Below the pieces are notes generated by a model. It worked only from the letters and a program-made list of their open reading frames with translations, was not told the DNA's origin and ran no database searches. DNA of 36,954 nucleotides from Moraxellaceae bacterium (GTDB taxonomy: Bacteria; Pseudomonadota; Gammaproteobacteria; Pseudomonadales; Moraxellaceae). Positions 16,150-24,114 of this stretch are shown piece after piece. Made by a program: the position numbers and the translations under genes. The stretch lies in NCBI GenBank assembly GCA_014378805.1, contig JACMMY010000278.1, positions 1 to 36,954 on the forward strand, read 5' to 3'. How positions within the stretch are numbered: the first letter of the stretch is position 1; every line of letters begins with the position of its first letter.

Positions 16150-17142
16150 ATGAACATTACAGTGAATAGGGTTTTCGCAATGATGTTAACTACTTTAGCA
16201 ACCTCTTCTTATGCACAAAGAATTTGTGTCTTTGATCCGCTAGGTTCTTCAGGCGATAACTATTCATTAATCAAAGATTACGCACTCGCAGCGAAGCAAT
16301 GGGGTGCTGATCTAATATTGAAGCCCTACAGCGACGAACGACTTGCCGCATTGGATTTTAAGTCAGGCAAGTGCGAGGCTGTCGCTCTTACGGGAATTCG
16401 TGCAAGGCAATTTAATCAATTCGTCGGTTCGATTTATTCTGCTGGTGGAATTCTAAATAGTGAAGCCACAAAAATGGTGATTACGCTGATGGCTAATCCG
16501 AAATTGGCTGCCGATATGATTGACCATGATACAGAGGTTGTGGGCGTCTCTACGCTTGGTTCTGCATATGTGATTTTCAACGATCGAAGTATCAACTCGT
16601 TATTACGGTTGGCAGGCAGGCGCTTCGGTGCATTAAATTATGATAAGGCGATTGGGGTACTCGTTGATAAGGTGGGTGGAGAGGCAATCTCTGTTGAGTT
16701 AAAAGAAATTGGACCAATGTTCAATACAGGAGGCATTGATGTTATTTTCATTCCACTCATTGCTTTCAAGCCATTAGAGTTTAATAAAGGCGTAGGAACA
16801 AAAGGTGCGATTGTGAGATTTCCAGTTGCCACGACAACTTATGACGTTTTGATCCACCCAGACAAGTTTCCTGATGACTACGGTCAAAAATGCCGTGCTT
16901 GGTTCGCCAATCAATTAAATCGCCAATTGGTACTGGTCAACAAAATTGAGAAAGGTATCTATTCTAAGTACTGGATGGAGCTTTCCCCGAATGTGACACC
17001 AGGCTATCTAAGAATCATGCGTGAGGCGAGAATTAGCTTGACCAAAGATGGCATCTACAATAAAAAAATGATGGGCATTCTTAAAAAAATCCGTTGTCGC
17101 CAAGATCCAAAAAACTATGAATGTTTATTGAATGATGAGTAA
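16150..17142 (+). CDS. AdeT1/2-family putative solute-binding protein, paralogue 1
   Basis: A 330-residue exported protein. The signal peptide ends in TSSYA, with probable cleavage after residue 22. The mature chain starts QRICVFDPLGSSGDNYSLIK. The family is named for A. baumannii AdeT1/AdeT2, which were reported as efflux-related but look like periplasmic solute-binding proteins; the true ligand is unknown. Four cysteines are shared with the other copies (ICVFD, GKCEA, IRCRQ, YECLL). It uniquely has a fifth cysteine in GQKCRAW, where the others have serine, and CEA where most have CDG. AGGG lies about 10 bases upstream of the ATG. A terminator follows about 95 bases after the stop, so it is probably its own unit. 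Confidence 0.85.
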   Translation: MNITVNRVFAMMLTTLATSSYAQRICVFDPLGSSGDNYSLIKDYALAAKQWGADLILKPYSDERLAALDFKSGKCEAVALTGIRARQFNQFVGSIYSAGGILNSEATKMVITLMANPKLAADMIDHDTEVVGVSTLGSAYVIFNDRSINSLLRLAGRRFGALNYDKAIGVLVDKVGGEAISVELKEIGPMFNTGGIDVIFIPLIAFKPLEFNKGVGTKGAIVRFPVATTTYDVLIHPDKFPDDYGQKCRAWFANQLNRQLVLVNKIEKGIYSKYWMELSPNVTPGYLRIMREARISLTKDGIYNKKMMGILKKIRCRQDPKNYECLLNDE

Positions 17143-17236
17143 GTTGTGCGATATTAGTGACTTTAAAAGTTTATCTAATGTCATCAAGCAACGCGTAAAT
17201 TCTTATTTTTATAAAAAATGATGTGTTCGTTTTAGC

Positions 17237-17266
17237 AAAAGTCATTTATATTTTAATGGCTTTTTT
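17237..17266 (+). terminator. Intrinsic terminator after paralogue 1
   Basis: AAAAGTCATT pairs with AATGGCTTTT (one G-T wobble) around an eight-base loop and runs into six T. It separates paralogue 1 from paralogue 2 transcriptionally. Confidence 0.7.
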
Positions 17267-17298
17267 GTTTGAGTATTAGTCAAAAAACTTCAATTTTT

Positions 17299-17372
17299 TA
17301 GAATAAAAATGAGCGTTGTTACATACATATTCTGTGATATTCGACAGCGTTCAACACATAGAATAAAAATGA
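17299..17372 (+). repeat. 14-base direct repeat before paralogue 2
   Basis: TAGAATAAAAATGA occurs at 17299-17312 and again at 17359-17372, exactly 60 bases apart. Both copies lie in the 341-base gap between paralogues 1 and 2, 110-190 bases upstream of the start of paralogue 2. They may be regulator sites or the scar of a small duplication. Apart from this and the terminator, the gap shows nothing. Confidence 0.5.
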
Positions 17373-17483
17373 ATTAAGGTCTATGATAGATATGCGTACA
17401 TCATTCGCACCAGTATCCGTGTTTTGTGATGTTGGCATAAATAGGGCGAGGCAGCCCAGTTGACTATAAGGAAATTAGAGATC

Positions 17484-18476
17484 ATGAATACAAAAATGAG
17501 GTTCATTGTTGCAGCAACGTTTACCGCCATCGCGACATCCCCCTATGCGCAAACTATCTGTGTTTTTGATCCTTTAGGTTCACAAGGTGATAACTATTCG
17601 CTGATGAAAGATTACTCGGTTGCCGCTAAGCAATGGGGTGCTGATATCAGCTTGAAACCCTATCCTGACGAGAAACTTGCGGCAGCTGATTATAAGTCAG
17701 GCAAATGCGATGGCGCTGCAATTACCAGCATTCGATCACGTTCAATTAATGATTTTGTCGGAACCATCTCCGCACCGACAGCGATCGTGAGTCGTGAACA
17801 AACCAAAACCATCCTTGCGCTGATGGGTAACACGAAGCTTGCTCCAGATATGTTGAGTAATGGTTCAGAAGTTGTGGGTGTGTCTAGTCTTGGGTTTGCT
17901 TATATTGTGACGCGAGATCGCAGTGTGAACACATTACCAGAGCTGGCAAAGTTACGCTTCGGCGCGTTATCTTTTGATAAAGTTCAGAAATTGGTTATCG
18001 AAAGAATAGGTGGAACAGCAGTTCTCATGGAATTGTCTGAAGTTGGATCAAAATTTAATAGTGGTCAAGTGGATGCGGTTTTAGTGCCAGCAGTTGCGTT
18101 TAAGCCATTAGAGTTGAATAAGGGCGTCGGTACGAAAGGTGCAATCGTGACATTCCCTGTTGCGCTCATGACGTATAACGTGCTGATCAATCCTGATATG
18201 TTTCCTGAAGGCTATGGTCAAAAAAGTCGGAATTGGTTTGTGAGTCAAATTGACCGTCAAATGGCAACGGTTGCTAAAATTGAGAAAAGCATTGATCCCA
18301 GTTATTGGAGTAATGTACCGACAAATATCGCGCCAGGATATTTCAAGCTAATGCGTGAAGCGCGAATCGGCTTTACCAAAGAAGGCGTCTATAGTAAGAA
18401 AATGAATGGGATTTTGAAAAAAATCCGTTGTCGCCAAGATCCAGAGAATTATGAGTGCCCATTGAAAGACGAATGA
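17484..18476 (+). CDS. AdeT1/2-family putative solute-binding protein, paralogue 2
   Basis: A 330-residue exported protein from the ATG at 17484. An upstream in-frame TTG at 17460 would add eight residues before the signal peptide and is less likely. The signal peptide ends TSPYA, with cleavage after residue 22, and the mature start is QTICVFDPLGSQGDNYSLMK. It pairs with copy 1: both have DFKSGKC or DYKSGKC, NKGVGTKGAIV, FPVA and KKIRCRQDP. It differs from all other copies in the region ITSIRSRSINDFVGTISAP, where the others have LTGxRARxFN or a close variant, so its ligand pocket may have changed. The four shared cysteines are present. Confidence 0.85.
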   Translation: MNTKMRFIVAATFTAIATSPYAQTICVFDPLGSQGDNYSLMKDYSVAAKQWGADISLKPYPDEKLAAADYKSGKCDGAAITSIRSRSINDFVGTISAPTAIVSREQTKTILALMGNTKLAPDMLSNGSEVVGVSSLGFAYIVTRDRSVNTLPELAKLRFGALSFDKVQKLVIERIGGTAVLMELSEVGSKFNSGQVDAVLVPAVAFKPLELNKGVGTKGAIVTFPVALMTYNVLINPDMFPEGYGQKSRNWFVSQIDRQMATVAKIEKSIDPSYWSNVPTNIAPGYFKLMREARIGFTKEGVYSKKMNGILKKIRCRQDPENYECPLKDE

Positions 18477-18521
18477 GACAAACTATATTCGTGACATTCG
18501 TGTTCTATATCTCAGAGTAAA

Positions 18522-18550
18522 ATGGCTTAAAGATCATTCTATTAAGCCAT
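18522..18550. terminator. Inverted repeat after paralogue 2, possible terminator
   Basis: A perfect nine-pair stem ATGGCTTAA/TTAAGCCAT (18522-18530 with 18542-18550) with an 11-base loop, 46 bases after the stop. T residues come only about 10 bases later, so termination efficiency is uncertain. Confidence 0.45.
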
Positions 18551-18672
18551 ATGAAACATATTTTCGTTTTTATCGCGGTCATGAAGCGTATTTTTGAGAT
18601 TCTCATAGTTTTTGGGAAGCTAGACTGTGATTCTGATATTTATTTGTGTCACGATCCTATAACTGATGCGTG

Positions 18673-18798
18673 CGTTTTGAGCAATCAATAAGCATTGTTA
18701 TAGGCATGATATAACATTCTTAAATAGTTATTTTGGACTGTTCATAGATTCGTAGTAATGCTAGTCTAGGATAAAATGCACATTAATTGCTCAAAACG
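18673..18798. repeat. 13-base inverted repeats upstream of paralogue 3
   Basis: CGTTTTGAGCAAT (18673-18685) has an exact reverse complement at 18786-18798, 100 bases away. Between them lies a smaller palindrome GTTATA/TATAAC (18697-18702 with 18710-18715). Both are in the 424-base gap before paralogue 3, roughly 100-230 bases upstream of its start. They may be paired operator sites, or ends of a small non-coding element. No gene is visible in the gap. Confidence 0.5.
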
Positions 18799-18900
18799 AT
18801 CATTATTCAGAAAAAAGCCTGCTTTAAGTAGTATGTGCATGGATAACGCTTTGCAATAATTTTTAAATAATTCAATTAAAAAAAAGGGAGTGTTAGTCGG

Positions 18901-19890
18901 ATGAGGTTGAAGGCGATTTTTGCAGGACTCACAATGGTTGCAATCGGAACATCTGCACAAGCTCAAACAATCTGTGTTTTTGATGTTTTAGGTGCGCAAG
19001 GCGATACCTATGCGATGATGAAAGATTACGTGGTGGCTGCCAAGCAGTGGGATGCAAATATCACCTTAAAACCCTATACCGATGAACGTTTGGCTTCTGA
19101 AGATTTTAAAGCAGGTCAGTGCGATGGTGTATTTCTGACAGGGATGCGAACTCGTTCATTTAATCATTTCACGGGGTCTCTCGATTCGATTGGTTCTATA
19201 CCAAGCTATAGCACCCTGAAAATGGCCCTGAGCTTGATGGCAAACCCTAAACTTGCTGATGAAATGATCAGTAACGGTTATGAAGTAGTTGGTGTTTCAC
19301 CTTTAGGTGCGGCTTACATCATGGTGCGTGATAGCAGTATCAACTCCCTTGCGAAAGCTGCAGGTAAGCGTTTTGGTGTATTAGATTATGATAAAGCCCA
19401 AGGGATTATGGTTCAAAAAGTCGGTGCGCAGCCTGTCTCTGTTGATTTAACAACGGTCGGCGGTAAGTTTAATAATGGTCAAGTTGATATGATTGGGATG
19501 CCTGCGATCACTTTTAAACCTTTTGAGTTATATAAAGGGATTGGAACCAAGGGTGCGATCATTAGATTTCCTGTGGTTCAAGTGACTGGAGATATCATCA
19601 TCCGTCCTGAAAAATTTCAAAATGGTTATGGGCAAAAGAGCAGGACGTGGATTCTCTCTCAGTTAGGGCGCGGTATGGACTCCATCAATAAAGTTGAGCG
19701 AGCCATTGATGCTCATTATTGGTTGGATATTGCTGGAAATGATAAAGCAGGCTACGTCAAACTGATGCGCGAGGCGAGAATTACACTGACTAAACAAGGA
19801 ATCTACAATAAAAAATTAATGTCGATTCTGAAGAAGGTCCGTTGTCAGCAAGATTCTTTGAGCTTTGAATGTGCTTTAACTGATGAGTAA
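18901..19890 (+). CDS. AdeT1/2-family putative solute-binding protein, paralogue 3
   Basis: A 329-residue exported protein with GGGAG about 10 bases before its ATG. The signal peptide ends TSAQA, with cleavage after residue 21, and the mature start is QTICVFDVLGAQGDTYAMMK. With copies 4 and 5 it shares the blocks AKAAGKRFGVLDYDK, VGAQPVSVDL or IGAQPVSVDL, and GGKFNNGQ. Its sequence AKQWDANITLKPY replaces the glycine of KQWGAD found in copies 1, 2, 4 and 5. It has the four family cysteines and the acidic C-terminus ALTDE. It is followed by paralogue 4 after only 130 bases with no clear terminator, so the two may be co-transcribed. Confidence 0.85.
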   Translation: MRLKAIFAGLTMVAIGTSAQAQTICVFDVLGAQGDTYAMMKDYVVAAKQWDANITLKPYTDERLASEDFKAGQCDGVFLTGMRTRSFNHFTGSLDSIGSIPSYSTLKMALSLMANPKLADEMISNGYEVVGVSPLGAAYIMVRDSSINSLAKAAGKRFGVLDYDKAQGIMVQKVGAQPVSVDLTTVGGKFNNGQVDMIGMPAITFKPFELYKGIGTKGAIIRFPVVQVTGDIIIRPEKFQNGYGQKSRTWILSQLGRGMDSINKVERAIDAHYWLDIAGNDKAGYVKLMREARITLTKQGIYNKKLMSILKKVRCQQDSLSFECALTDE

Positions 19891-20020
19891 AAATCTTCGC
19901 GTTATGGTCGTTTAATGGATTATTCGTGAGATAAGCCGCATATGGTGAAATTAGCTTTTCATGAAAGCGGACTAAATGAAAAATAATGTTTGGGATAAAC
20001 TGAAAAAGGGAATAAGTATT

Positions 20021-21010
20021 ATGAAAGTAAAAGAAATTCTTGCAGTTATTACAGTTGCGGCACTGTCGACCACAGCTCAGGCGCAGACAATGTGTGTCTT
20101 CGACCTTTTGGGAGGACAAGGTGATAGTTATGCGATGATGAAAGATTATACTGTTGCTGCGAAGCAATGGGGTGCAGATATTACTCTGAAACCTTATGTC
20201 GATGAGCGAGTTGCTGCTGAAGATTTTAAAGCAGGTCAATGTGACGGTGTTGCTCTAACGGGTCTTCGTGCTCGTCAGTTTAATAGTTTTACTGGTTCGA
20301 TCGATGCGATCGGGGGCCTTCAGAGTTATAGCGCTGCTAAAATGATCATTGCACTCATGGCAAATCCAAAAATTGCTTCTGATATGTTACAAAATGGTTA
20401 TGAGATCGCTGGTGTAACGACCTTGGGTGCAGCATATATTCTGGTGCGAGATCGAAATATCAACACCTTAGCGAAGGCCGCTGGCAAACGTTTTGGTGTA
20501 TTGGATTACGATAAATCACAAGCGATTATGGTACAAAAAGTCGGCGCACAGCCTGTTTCGGTCGATTTACTATCCATCGGTGGTAAGTTTAATAATGGAC
20601 AAGTAGATGCGATTGCACTACCAGCCGTCGCATTTAAGCCATTGGAGCTTTATAAAGGGCTTGGTTCAAAGGGCGCGATTATTCGATTTCCGATCATTCA
20701 AGTCACAGGTAATATCGTCATTCGTCCGCAAAAGTTTCCTGATGGTTTTGGGCAAAAGAGCCGCACATGGGTTGCTAGCCAGATTGGTCGTGAAATGGAT
20801 CTGATTAACAAAACTGAAAAAGCAATTGACGAAAAATATTGGTTAGATATTTCTGCAAACGATAAAGTGGGTTATATCAAATTGATGCGTGAAGCACGAA
20901 TTGATTTGACCGATGATGGAGTCTATAACAAAAAAATGATGTCGATTCTTAAGAAAGTGCGTTGTACACAAGATCCGACAAGTTTCGAGTGTGCGATAAA
21001 GGGAGAGTAG
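20021..21010 (+). CDS. AdeT1/2-family putative solute-binding protein, paralogue 4
   Basis: 329 residues from the ATG at 20021, which has AAAAAGGG about 10 bases upstream and starts a normal signal peptide (MKVKEILAVITVAALSTTAQA, cleaved after 21). The frame is open to an ATG at 19976, but the extra 15 residues would put charged residues before the signal peptide. The mature start is QTMCVFDLLGGQGDSYAMMK. It is very close to copies 3 and 5 throughout, including LTGLRARQFNSFTGSIDAIGG and AKAAGKRFGVLDYDK. The C-terminus is AIKGE rather than NDE or TDE. The four family cysteines are conserved. Confidence 0.85.
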   Translation: MKVKEILAVITVAALSTTAQAQTMCVFDLLGGQGDSYAMMKDYTVAAKQWGADITLKPYVDERVAAEDFKAGQCDGVALTGLRARQFNSFTGSIDAIGGLQSYSAAKMIIALMANPKIASDMLQNGYEIAGVTTLGAAYILVRDRNINTLAKAAGKRFGVLDYDKSQAIMVQKVGAQPVSVDLLSIGGKFNNGQVDAIALPAVAFKPLELYKGLGSKGAIIRFPIIQVTGNIVIRPQKFPDGFGQKSRTWVASQIGREMDLINKTEKAIDEKYWLDISANDKVGYIKLMREARIDLTDDGVYNKKMMSILKKVRCTQDPTSFECAIKGE

Positions 21011-21186
21011 ACTGTTTCTTTTCATTCATAATGTCGATTATGTTACATTAGGTAAAAGAAGTGGCTGAATTCAGTAAATATATCACTTCTGTGCTTGAAA
21101 AAAAATTGAACTTCGGCAATATACGCTAATGAAAAATTGAGCATGAAAATACCTTCGCTCAGTTTAAGAAATCAAAGGAATCTGAC

Positions 21187-22179
21187 ATGAATACCAGTCT
21201 AAAAATGGCATTTGCAGCAGCAACAATTGCGCTCGCAACGTCTGCACAAGCACAAACTATGTGCGTCTTTGATCTTCTTGGCGCGCAGGGCGACAACTAT
21301 TCAATGATGAAGGACTACGCTGTTGTTGCGAAGCAATGGGGTGCGGATATTAAATTAAAAGCATATACCGATGAACGTGTTGCTTCTGAAGATTTCAAAG
21401 CGGGTCAATGTGATGGCGTTGCACTCACAGGTATGCGCGCGCGCGCATTCAATAACTTTACGGGTTCGATTGATGCGATTGGCGGTTTAACCAACAACGC
21501 GGGCGCTAAAACAGTGATTGCGGCGATGGCAAGTCCTACCCTTGCGGCGGATATGATTCAAAATGGTTATGAAGTCGCGGGCGTCACAACGTTAGGTTCA
21601 GCTTATATTATGGTCAACGACCGTAGTATCAATACATTAGCTAAAGCTGCTGGTAAGCGCTTTGGTGTGTTGGATTATGATAAAGCGCAAGCGAAAATTG
21701 TACAGAGAATCGGCGCACAACCTGTATCTGTCGATTTGTTGACGATTGGTGGTAAATTCAATAACGGTCAGATCGATATGATCGGTATGCCTGCGATGGG
21801 CTTCAAACCATTAGAGTTACATAAAGGGATTGGTACTAAAGGTGCTGTGATTCGTTTCCCTGTCGTTCAAGTGACGGGTGATATTGTGATACGTCCTGGT
21901 AAGTTCCCAGCAGGTTTTGGACAAAAGAGCCGTACTTGGATCGCTGGTCAGATTGGTCGTGAAATGGCCGTGGTCGCCAGAACCGAAAAAGAAATTGATG
22001 CAAAATACTGGATGGAAATTCCACCCGCTGACAAAGTGGGTTATGTTAAGCTGATGCGTGAAGCACGGATTGATATGACCAAAGAAGGCATCTATAACAA
22101 AAAAATGATGACGATTCTGAAGAAAGTTCGTTGTGGTCAAGATGCAGCAAGTTTTGAATGTGCTTTGAATGACGAATAA
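21187..22179 (+). CDS. AdeT1/2-family putative solute-binding protein, paralogue 5
   Basis: A 330-residue exported protein with AAAGGAA a few bases before the ATG. The signal peptide ends TSAQA, with cleavage after residue 22, and the mature start is QTMCVFDLLGAQGDNYSMMK. It belongs to the copy 3-5 trio. Motifs include KQWGADIKLKAYTDERVASEDFKAGQCDGVALTGMRARAFN, here split as KQWGADIKLKAYTDERV and EDFKAGQCDG, then GGKFNNGQIDMIGMPAMGFKPLEL. The four cysteines are kept. The 176-base gap before it contains only a seven-base AGAAGTG/CACTTCT inverted repeat (21057-21090). A strong terminator follows it. Confidence 0.85.
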   Translation: MNTSLKMAFAAATIALATSAQAQTMCVFDLLGAQGDNYSMMKDYAVVAKQWGADIKLKAYTDERVASEDFKAGQCDGVALTGMRARAFNNFTGSIDAIGGLTNNAGAKTVIAAMASPTLAADMIQNGYEVAGVTTLGSAYIMVNDRSINTLAKAAGKRFGVLDYDKAQAKIVQRIGAQPVSVDLLTIGGKFNNGQIDMIGMPAMGFKPLELHKGIGTKGAVIRFPVVQVTGDIVIRPGKFPAGFGQKSRTWIAGQIGREMAVVARTEKEIDAKYWMEIPPADKVGYVKLMREARIDMTKEGIYNKKMMTILKKVRCGQDAASFECALNDE

Positions 22180-22223
22180 GTCAGTAGTTCACGTATGATT
22201 CTGATCAATGCGTGTGTGATTTA

Positions 22224-22262
22224 AAAAAACCCTCAGTAATTTATTGTTACTGAGGGTTTTTT
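22224..22262 (+). terminator. Strong intrinsic terminator after paralogue 5
   Basis: A perfect 16-pair stem (22224-22239 with 22247-22262), with CCCTCAGTAA/TTACTGAGGG and A/T runs, around a seven-base loop, 44 bases after the stop. It insulates paralogue 6. Confidence 0.92.
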
Positions 22263-22424
22263 CGATATAGGACTTGCAAAAATAACGTTAAATAATGTCG
22301 AGTATGCCATTGTATTCAAAATGACGTTTGGTCAAAAATAGCGAGCCATGGACAGATAGCGGCTCATTAATTCGCTTGCAAAAGTCTTACAAGCCTTTAG
22401 TTTTATAGTTTACGGAGAAATGAC

Positions 22425-23450
22425 ATGAAAAAAATTGCAATCGCGACTCTTTTTGCGCTGATGAGCTTTCAGGCAACACAAGCGGCTGGTCCTAAATTGA
22501 CTTTGTGCGTGTATGATCCACTGGGCGCACGCGGTGATGCCTTTGGATATACCAAAGATTACGTACTACAATTTCCTCGTTTTGGTTTGACAAATCCTGT
22601 TGAATTAAAAGCTTATACCAATGAAGCAATCATCGCAGAAGATTTTAAAGCAGGTCAGTGCGATGGCGCTGTCATGACTAATTTACGTGCTCGTCAGTTC
22701 AATAGATACACGGGTAGCTTAGATTCAATTGGTGCAGTTCCAACAAGAGCCGCGCTGAATCTTGCGTTGCAAGCCCTGTCAAGTAAGCAGTTAGCGCCAA
22801 AGATGTCTGAGGGTGATTATGAAGTCTTGGGTATGATTCCTCTCGGTACGGCTTATATCATGGTTGGGGATCGCAAAATCAATACCTTGGCAAAAGCTGC
22901 GGGTAAAAAAATTGCAGTGCTCGATTATGATAAATCACAAGCGAAACTCGTCCAGAAAGTAGGTGCTCAGCCTGTGAGTGTCGATTTAACGACAATTTCA
23001 GGTAAATTCAACAACCATCAGGTTGATATTATTGCGGGCCCAGCGGTTATTTTCAAACCGTTTGAACTTGCAAAAGGAATGACGGGTCCAAATGGAGAAG
23101 TCACCGGTGCTGTGATTCGTTTCCCACTCATCCAAATTACTGCCGCCATGATTGTGCGTAAGAGTAAATTTACCAACGAAGAAGCCAATCAGAAAATTCG
23201 TGAATATGTAAATAGTCAAATCGGGACTGCTTATAAATACATTGATAATGCTGAAAAAGAGATTGATGCGAAATATTGGATGGATGTTCCTGCTGCGGAT
23301 AAATTGGGTTACATGAAGTTGATGCGTGAGTCGCGTTTGGATCTCACCAAAGACGGTACCTATAATCCTGATATGATGAAATTGCTGAAAAAAGTCCGCT
23401 GTAAAGTCGATCCAGCCAACTTTGAATGTGCGATGCCTGAAGAGCAATAA
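22425..23450 (+). CDS. AdeT1/2-family putative solute-binding protein, paralogue 6 (divergent)
   Basis: The longest and most divergent copy, at 341 residues, with GGAG about 10 bases upstream of its ATG. The signal peptide is MKKIAIATLFALMSFQATQA, cleaved after residue 20. The mature start AGPKLTLCVYDPLGARGDAF has four extra residues before the first cysteine. VLQFPRFGLTNPVELK replaces the AAKQWGADxxLK of the other copies, and an insertion TGPNGEV interrupts the KGxGTKGAI segment. The C-terminus is AMPEEQ. The four cysteines and the KKVRC...FEC ending remain. It has its own terminators on both sides. Its distance from the rest makes it a candidate for the original chromosomal family member, but that is inference. 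Confidence 0.85.
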   Translation: MKKIAIATLFALMSFQATQAAGPKLTLCVYDPLGARGDAFGYTKDYVLQFPRFGLTNPVELKAYTNEAIIAEDFKAGQCDGAVMTNLRARQFNRYTGSLDSIGAVPTRAALNLALQALSSKQLAPKMSEGDYEVLGMIPLGTAYIMVGDRKINTLAKAAGKKIAVLDYDKSQAKLVQKVGAQPVSVDLTTISGKFNNHQVDIIAGPAVIFKPFELAKGMTGPNGEVTGAVIRFPLIQITAAMIVRKSKFTNEEANQKIREYVNSQIGTAYKYIDNAEKEIDAKYWMDVPAADKLGYMKLMRESRLDLTKDGTYNPDMMKLLKKVRCKVDPANFECAMPEEQ

Positions 23451-23497
23451 GGGTTTTAATTGTAATATTGCTTTAAAACGCAGGATGACAACCCAAT

Positions 23498-23548
23498 AAA
23501 CCTACTGATGGAATTGTTTTGATGACAATTCGATGGGTAGGTTTTTTT
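23498..23548 (+). terminator. Intrinsic terminator after paralogue 6
   Basis: A two-part stem: AAACCTAC/GTAGGTTT outside and GAATTGT/ACAATTC inside, separated by a small internal loop, followed by seven T from 23542. It closes the paralogue array. Confidence 0.75.
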
Positions 23549-23720
23549 ATTGTTCTGTTTAAATTTGAAATATAGCGTGATGGTTCTTCATTTGACAAAT
23601 GAGGTTACACCACGGTCTTAATCCGATGGGATGAACGTGTTATCATAGAACCTTGCTGAGTGACTGTTTTCAACTTCAAAAATGGTTACTGAGTTTGTCC
23701 GTGCTGAGGAGATTTGAGTA

Positions 23721-24056
23721 ATGAATGCACCTGCCATGGTTTTAACGGATCGCGCGGCTACTAAAGTTCGTCAATTGCGTGATGGCGAAGGAAGTGATGA
23801 CTTGTTGTTACGTGTTTATGTCACGGGTGGCGGCTGTTCAGGATTTTCCTACGGATTTACATTTGCCGAAGCTGCAAATGACGACGACGCCCGCATCGAA
23901 AACGGCGATGTGGCGATGGTCATCGATTCACTGAGCTATCAATACTTAGTCGGTTCAGAGGTGGATTATCTGGAGGGACTTGAGGGTTCTCGTTTCATCG
24001 TGAACAATCCAAATGCGACGACAACTTGTGGTTGTGGATCTTCGTTCTCGTTATAA
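23721..24056 (+). CDS. erpA: Iron-sulfur cluster insertion protein ErpA
   Basis: An A-type carrier that delivers Fe-S clusters to apo-proteins such as those of isoprenoid synthesis. It is 111 residues, the usual size, with the HesB/IscA fold. The three cluster cysteines are C39 in GGGCSGF, and C103 and C105 in TTCGCGSSFSL. The N-terminus MNAPAMVLTDRAATKVRQL is typical. GAGGAG lies about 10 bases before the ATG. No iron-sulfur regulator site was recognised upstream. It converges on anmK. Confidence 0.95.
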   Translation: MNAPAMVLTDRAATKVRQLRDGEGSDDLLLRVYVTGGGCSGFSYGFTFAEAANDDDARIENGDVAMVIDSLSYQYLVGSEVDYLEGLEGSRFIVNNPNATTTCGCGSSFSL

Positions 24057-24089
24057 AATTCTGTTTTTGTCGAATCCAAATTTAAAAAA

Positions 24090-24114
24090 ACACCGCACCG
24101 CACATTAGCGGTGT
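24090..24114 (-). terminator. Terminator overlapping the anmK stop
   Basis: ACACCGC/GCGGTGT forms a seven-pair stem spanning the anmK stop codon and is followed on the minus strand by seven T. An alternative pairing CACCGC/GCGGTG is also possible. On the plus strand it may also slow transcription from erpA. Confidence 0.6.

Larger units (their letters stand above)
16150..23450 (+). repeat. Tandem array of six AdeT1/2-family paralogues
   Basis: Six complete, co-oriented genes of 329-341 residues follow one another without interruption. All share a signal peptide, C-V-[FY]-D-x-L-G near the mature N-terminus, K-[CG]xC near residue 80, a KFNNGQ-like segment, FKP[LF]E and a C-terminal LKK[IV]RC...[EF]C. 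Copies 1-2 form one pair, copies 3-5 a tighter trio, and copy 6 is most distant. The intergenic gaps differ greatly in length and sequence, so the unit of duplication is old. Confidence 0.9.

Noticed and set aside
19790..20239. Minus-strand open frame of 149 codons across paralogues 3 and 4
   Set aside because: It is antisense to two well-supported genes, has unusual composition and no start signals.
22263..22424. tRNA-like or small-RNA gene before paralogue 6
   Set aside because: No cloverleaf or strong promoter-terminator pair could be found; it reads as an ordinary leader.
16150..23450. The array as a transposon or integron-type cassette set
   Set aside because: No transposase, integrase, shared flanking repeats or attC-like sites were seen. 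The gaps differ in length and sequence, so tandem duplication with divergence is more likely.
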